Assembly (NCBI GenBank): GCA_036502025.1
Contig: DASXZJ010000106.1
Coordinates: forward strand, 1-19,519
DNA from: Bog-473 sp036502025
Lineage (GTDB): Bacteria; Actinomycetota; Acidimicrobiia; Acidimicrobiales; RAAP-2
Reading direction: 5' to 3'
Length of the DNA stretch: 19,519 nt
Shown: positions 17,226 to 19,519 of the stretch, in pieces
Numbering within the stretch: the first letter of the stretch is position 1
Layout: each line of letters opens with the position of its first letter
Made by a program: the position numbers and the translations under genes
The notes under the pieces: model-generated
Databases searched by the model: none
What the model saw: the letters and a program-made list of their open reading frames with translations, nothing else
What the model was told of the DNA's origin: nothing

Positions 17226-18173
17226 ATGGTGTCCGATCCCCCGACCCAGCAGACCGACGCGCAGCCGTGGATCGCCCCCGGTGAGCCGATCATTTCGCTG
17301 CGGGGGGTCACCAAGTCCTTCGGCTCACACACCGTCCTCGAGGACATCACCTTCGACGTGCCCAAGGGCCGGATCACGGCCATCCTCGGACCTTCGGGAA
17401 CGGGAAAGTCGGTGCTGCTCAAGAACATCCTCGGGCTGCTGGTGCCCGAGCGGGGGGAGATCTGGGTCGACGGCGACCAGATCGTCGGCCTGCGGGAGAA
17501 GCGGCTCTACGAGGTCCGCAAGAAGTTCGGCGTCCTCTTCCAGGACGGCGCCCTGTTCGGCTCCATGAACCTCTACGACAACATCGCCTTCCCCCTGCGT
17601 GAGCACACCCGCAAGAACGAGGCGGAGATCCGCGAGCTCGTGCACCGCAACGCCGAGCTGGTCGGGCTGATGGATCACCTCAAGAAGCTGCCCGGCGAGG
17701 TGTCGGGCGGGATGAAGAAACGGGCCGGGTTGGCCCGGGCCATGGTGACCGAGCCCGAGATCGTGCTCTTCGACGAGCCCGACTCGGGCCTGGACCCGGT
17801 GCGCGTGGCCTACCTGGACGAACTCGTGGTCACCGCCCAGAAGGAGACGGGGGCCACCTTCTTCATCATCACCCACAACATCCAGTCGGTGATGCGCACG
17901 GCCGACTACATGGGCGTGCTGTTCCGCTCCAACCTGGTGAAGTTCTCCAGCAAGGCCGACATGGTGGCCACCGACAACCCGATCATCCAGCAGTTCCTCT
18001 CGGGCGCGCCCGAGGGCCCGATCGGCATGGACGAGATGGCCGACCAGGGTGGCGACACGAGCCAATACATCGAGGGCGACACCGCCGCGCTCCAGTTGGG
18101 CCCGCTGGCCCGCCCCGGGGAGCCCGCCATGGCGGCGCACGCCCCGGCGGACCAGCCCGTGCCACCCGCCTGA
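17226..18173 (+). CDS. mceG: Mce-system ABC ATPase MceG (Mkl, MlaF-like)
   Basis: Cytoplasmic ATPase that powers Mce lipid import by binding the YrbEA/YrbEB permease pair. The 315-residue protein has a 20-residue Pro/Gln-rich start and one ABC domain with Walker A GPSGTGKS (55-62), Q-loop Gln106 (VLFQDGALF), signature VSGGMKKR (159-166), Walker B IVLFDEP (179-185) followed by DSGLDP, and switch His217 (ITHN). FQDGALF and SGGMKKRAGLARA are characteristic of the MlaF/MceG branch. A C-terminal extension (about 256-315, including QQFLSGAPEGPIGMDEM) matches the extra segment typical of actinobacterial MceG. It lies on the opposite strand from the mce operon, 64 nt after the sigma-factor gene. GTG at the second codon is an alternative start. 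Confidence 0.93.
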   Translation: MVSDPPTQQTDAQPWIAPGEPIISLRGVTKSFGSHTVLEDITFDVPKGRITAILGPSGTGKSVLLKNILGLLVPERGEIWVDGDQIVGLREKRLYEVRKKFGVLFQDGALFGSMNLYDNIAFPLREHTRKNEAEIRELVHRNAELVGLMDHLKKLPGEVSGGMKKRAGLARAMVTEPEIVLFDEPDSGLDPVRVAYLDELVVTAQKETGATFFIITHNIQSVMRTADYMGVLFRSNLVKFSSKADMVATDNPIIQQFLSGAPEGPIGMDEMADQGGDTSQYIEGDTAALQLGPLARPGEPAMAAHAPADQPVPPA

Positions 18174-18204
18174 ACGCCGGCCCAGCGGCGCCGTCACTAA
18201 AAGT

Positions 18205-18256
18205 GAGGACCGCCGCCGGATCCGGGTGGTGCGGTCCCGGAACCGGCGGCGGCCTC
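18205..18256. terminator. Bidirectional hairpin between convergent mceG and glnII
   Basis: Left arm 18205-18226 (GAGGACCGCCGCCGGATCCG onward) pairs with right arm 18236-18256 around a 9-nt loop. The stem is about 21 bp with one bulged A and one mismatch. It lies between convergent stops. The minus side, read out of glnII, is followed by CACTTTTAG, a weak T-run; the plus side has none. A smaller hairpin, CACT-AAA-AGTG, adjoins at 18195-18205. A shared intrinsic or hairpin-only terminator is the likeliest role. Confidence 0.7.
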
Positions 18257-18282
18257 AGATCAACTCGGCGACCGACCCGTCA

Positions 18283-19296
18283 CTACTTCCCGCCGGCGGC
18301 GTCCCCGCACACCGTCTCGACCATGAGCCGGCTGACCACGTAGGGGTCCATGTTGGCGTTGGGGCGGCGGTCCTCCAGCCAGCCCTTCTTGTCCCGGGCG
18401 GTGGCCCACGGGATCCGGATGGACGCGCCGCGGTCGGAAGCGCCGTAACTGAAGGTGGAGTAGTGCTCGGTCTCGTGTTCGCCGGTCAGGCGGGTCTCGA
18501 TCCCCACACCGTAGTTGGACACGTGCTCGTCGACCTTCTTCCCGAGGGCCTCGCAGCCGGCGATGATGGCGTCCCAGCCGCCGTCTTCGCGCATGGCCTT
18601 GGTCGAGAAGTTGGTGTGGGCCCCGGCCCCGTTCCAGTCGCCCAGCACCGGCTTGGGCTCCAGCGTGGCGAAGACCCCGAAGTCCTCGGCGATCCGGAAG
18701 AGCAGCCACCGGGCCACCCAGAGCTGGTCGGCCACGTCCAACGGGGCCAGGACACCGACCTGGAACTCCCACTGACCCATCATGACCTCGGCGTTGGTGC
18801 CCTCGATCCCCAGTCCCGCCTTCATGCAGGCCACCGTGTGGCGCTCGACGATGTCCCGACCGGGCATCTTGTCCCCGCCCACCCCGCAGTAATACGGGCC
18901 CTGGGGGGCGGGGTAGCCCTGGAGGGGCCAGCCCATGGGCCGTCCGCCCTCCATGAAGGTGTACTCCTGCTCGATCCCGAAGACGGGCTCCTGGTCGGCG
19001 TACTTCTCGGCCGCCGCGGCCAAGCCGGCCCGGGTATTGGTCGGATGGGGACTGAAATCGGTCAGGAGCACCTCGCACATGACCAGTTTGTCGTCGGGGC
19101 CCCGCAAGGGGTCGGGGCAGCTGAACACGGGCTGGAGAACGCAGTCGGAGTCGTGTCCGAGCGCCTGGTTCGTGCTCGAGCCGTCGAAGCCCCAGATCCC
19201 GGGCTCCTTGCCATCGGCAACGATCCGCGTCTTGCTCCGCAACAGCGGCGACGGCTCCGTCCCGTCGATCCAGATGTACTCGGCCTGATAACTCAT
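18283..19296 (-). CDS. glnII: Glutamine synthetase type II (eukaryotic-type, GlnII)
   Basis: Makes glutamine from glutamate, ammonia and ATP. The 337-residue length and motifs are those of the short eukaryotic-type GSII known from Streptomyces, Frankia and rhizobia, not the roughly 470-residue GlnA. Visible motifs are WGFDGSST (35-42), FGIEQEYTF with metal-binding glutamates (107-115), GPYYCGVG (133-140), AEVMMGQWEFQVG (169-181), WNGAGAHTNFST (221-232), ASDRGASIRIP (286-296, usually NRGASIRIP) and EDRRPNANMDPY (308-319). The Tyr residue and loop that are adenylylated in GSI are absent. GGAGGA lies 9 nt before the ATG. It converges on mceG and appears functionally unrelated to the mce genes. 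An inverted repeat just upstream may bind a nitrogen regulator. Confidence 0.95.
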   Translation of the reverse strand: MSYQAEYIWIDGTEPSPLLRSKTRIVADGKEPGIWGFDGSSTNQALGHDSDCVLQPVFSCPDPLRGPDDKLVMCEVLLTDFSPHPTNTRAGLAAAAEKYADQEPVFGIEQEYTFMEGGRPMGWPLQGYPAPQGPYYCGVGGDKMPGRDIVERHTVACMKAGLGIEGTNAEVMMGQWEFQVGVLAPLDVADQLWVARWLLFRIAEDFGVFATLEPKPVLGDWNGAGAHTNFSTKAMREDGGWDAIIAGCEALGKKVDEHVSNYGVGIETRLTGEHETEHYSTFSYGASDRGASIRIPWATARDKKGWLEDRRPNANMDPYVVSRLMVETVCGDAAGGK

Positions 19297-19318
19297 GGGA
19301 CGGCGTCCTCCGCTTCTC

Positions 19319-19332
19319 GTTCGCCTGTGAAC
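19319..19332. promoter_or_regulatory. Inverted repeat just upstream of glnII
   Basis: GTTC-GCCTGT-GAAC: four-base perfect arms 6 nt apart, 23-36 nt before the glnII start codon. GlnR sites in actinobacteria are loosely paired GTnAC/GAAAC half-sites, and this only partly matches, so an assignment to GlnR is not made. The remainder of 19333-19519 shows no gene and no clear promoter. Confidence 0.25.
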
Positions 19333-19519
19333 CCCGCCACCATCCCAGCCCCCTATGACGTGGACATTTCCGCCTGATGAACTCCCTGTGAATGCTGACC
19401 TGGCCCCCTCACCAGCTCGTTTCCGCTCCGGCGAGGTACGCGCCGGCCCTTGACCCTCTCGTCGGCACCTCTCCGTCCCCCTCCGTCCGGTCGAGCCCGC
19501 CGAGAGGGAGACGTGGACT

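Overview
The window is very GC-rich and uses many GTG starts. It carries a six-subunit Mce lipid-transport operon beside a conserved secA-prfB-ftsE block and a eukaryotic-type glutamine synthetase. This combination points to a high-GC Gram-positive bacterium (Actinomycetota). An Acidimicrobiia-like lineage is my guess, but the sequence alone cannot settle the class.

Layout. (1) Positions 1-4779, minus strand: secA, then prfB overlapping it by 14 nt, then ftsE, with ftsX probably starting at the left edge. (2) Positions 4780-5164: a noncoding gap with one clean small hairpin. (3) Positions 5165-15420, minus strand: a complete mce operon read right to left as yrbEA, yrbEB, mceA, mceB, mceC, mceD, mceE (lipoprotein), mceF, then a Mce-associated membrane protein. 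The eight genes from yrbEA to mceF touch or overlap at every junction. Only the last gene is set off, by 91 nt that hold two adjacent perfect 12-bp palindromes. (4) Positions 15421-15847: a divergent control region with several dyads. (5) Positions 15848-18173, plus strand: an ECF-type sigma factor fused to a transmembrane helix and a long Ala/Ser/Thr-rich tail, then the Mce ATPase mceG. (6) Positions 18205-18256: a strong hairpin between convergent genes. (7) Positions 18283-19296, minus strand: glnII, followed to the right by its upstream region.

How the genes work together. YrbEA/YrbEB form the permease, MceG supplies ATP hydrolysis, MceA-F form the periplasmic or cell-wall substrate channel, and the Mce-associated protein is an accessory. 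All parts of one Mce importer are therefore encoded within about 13 kb, whereas mycobacterial MceG is encoded away from the mce operons. The least ordinary element is the membrane-tethered sigma factor between the transporter operon and its ATPase. It shares an intergenic region with the operon, so it is a natural candidate regulator that reads the state of the envelope without a separate anti-sigma gene. That role is inference. secA, prfB and ftsE are housekeeping genes for secretion, translation termination and division.
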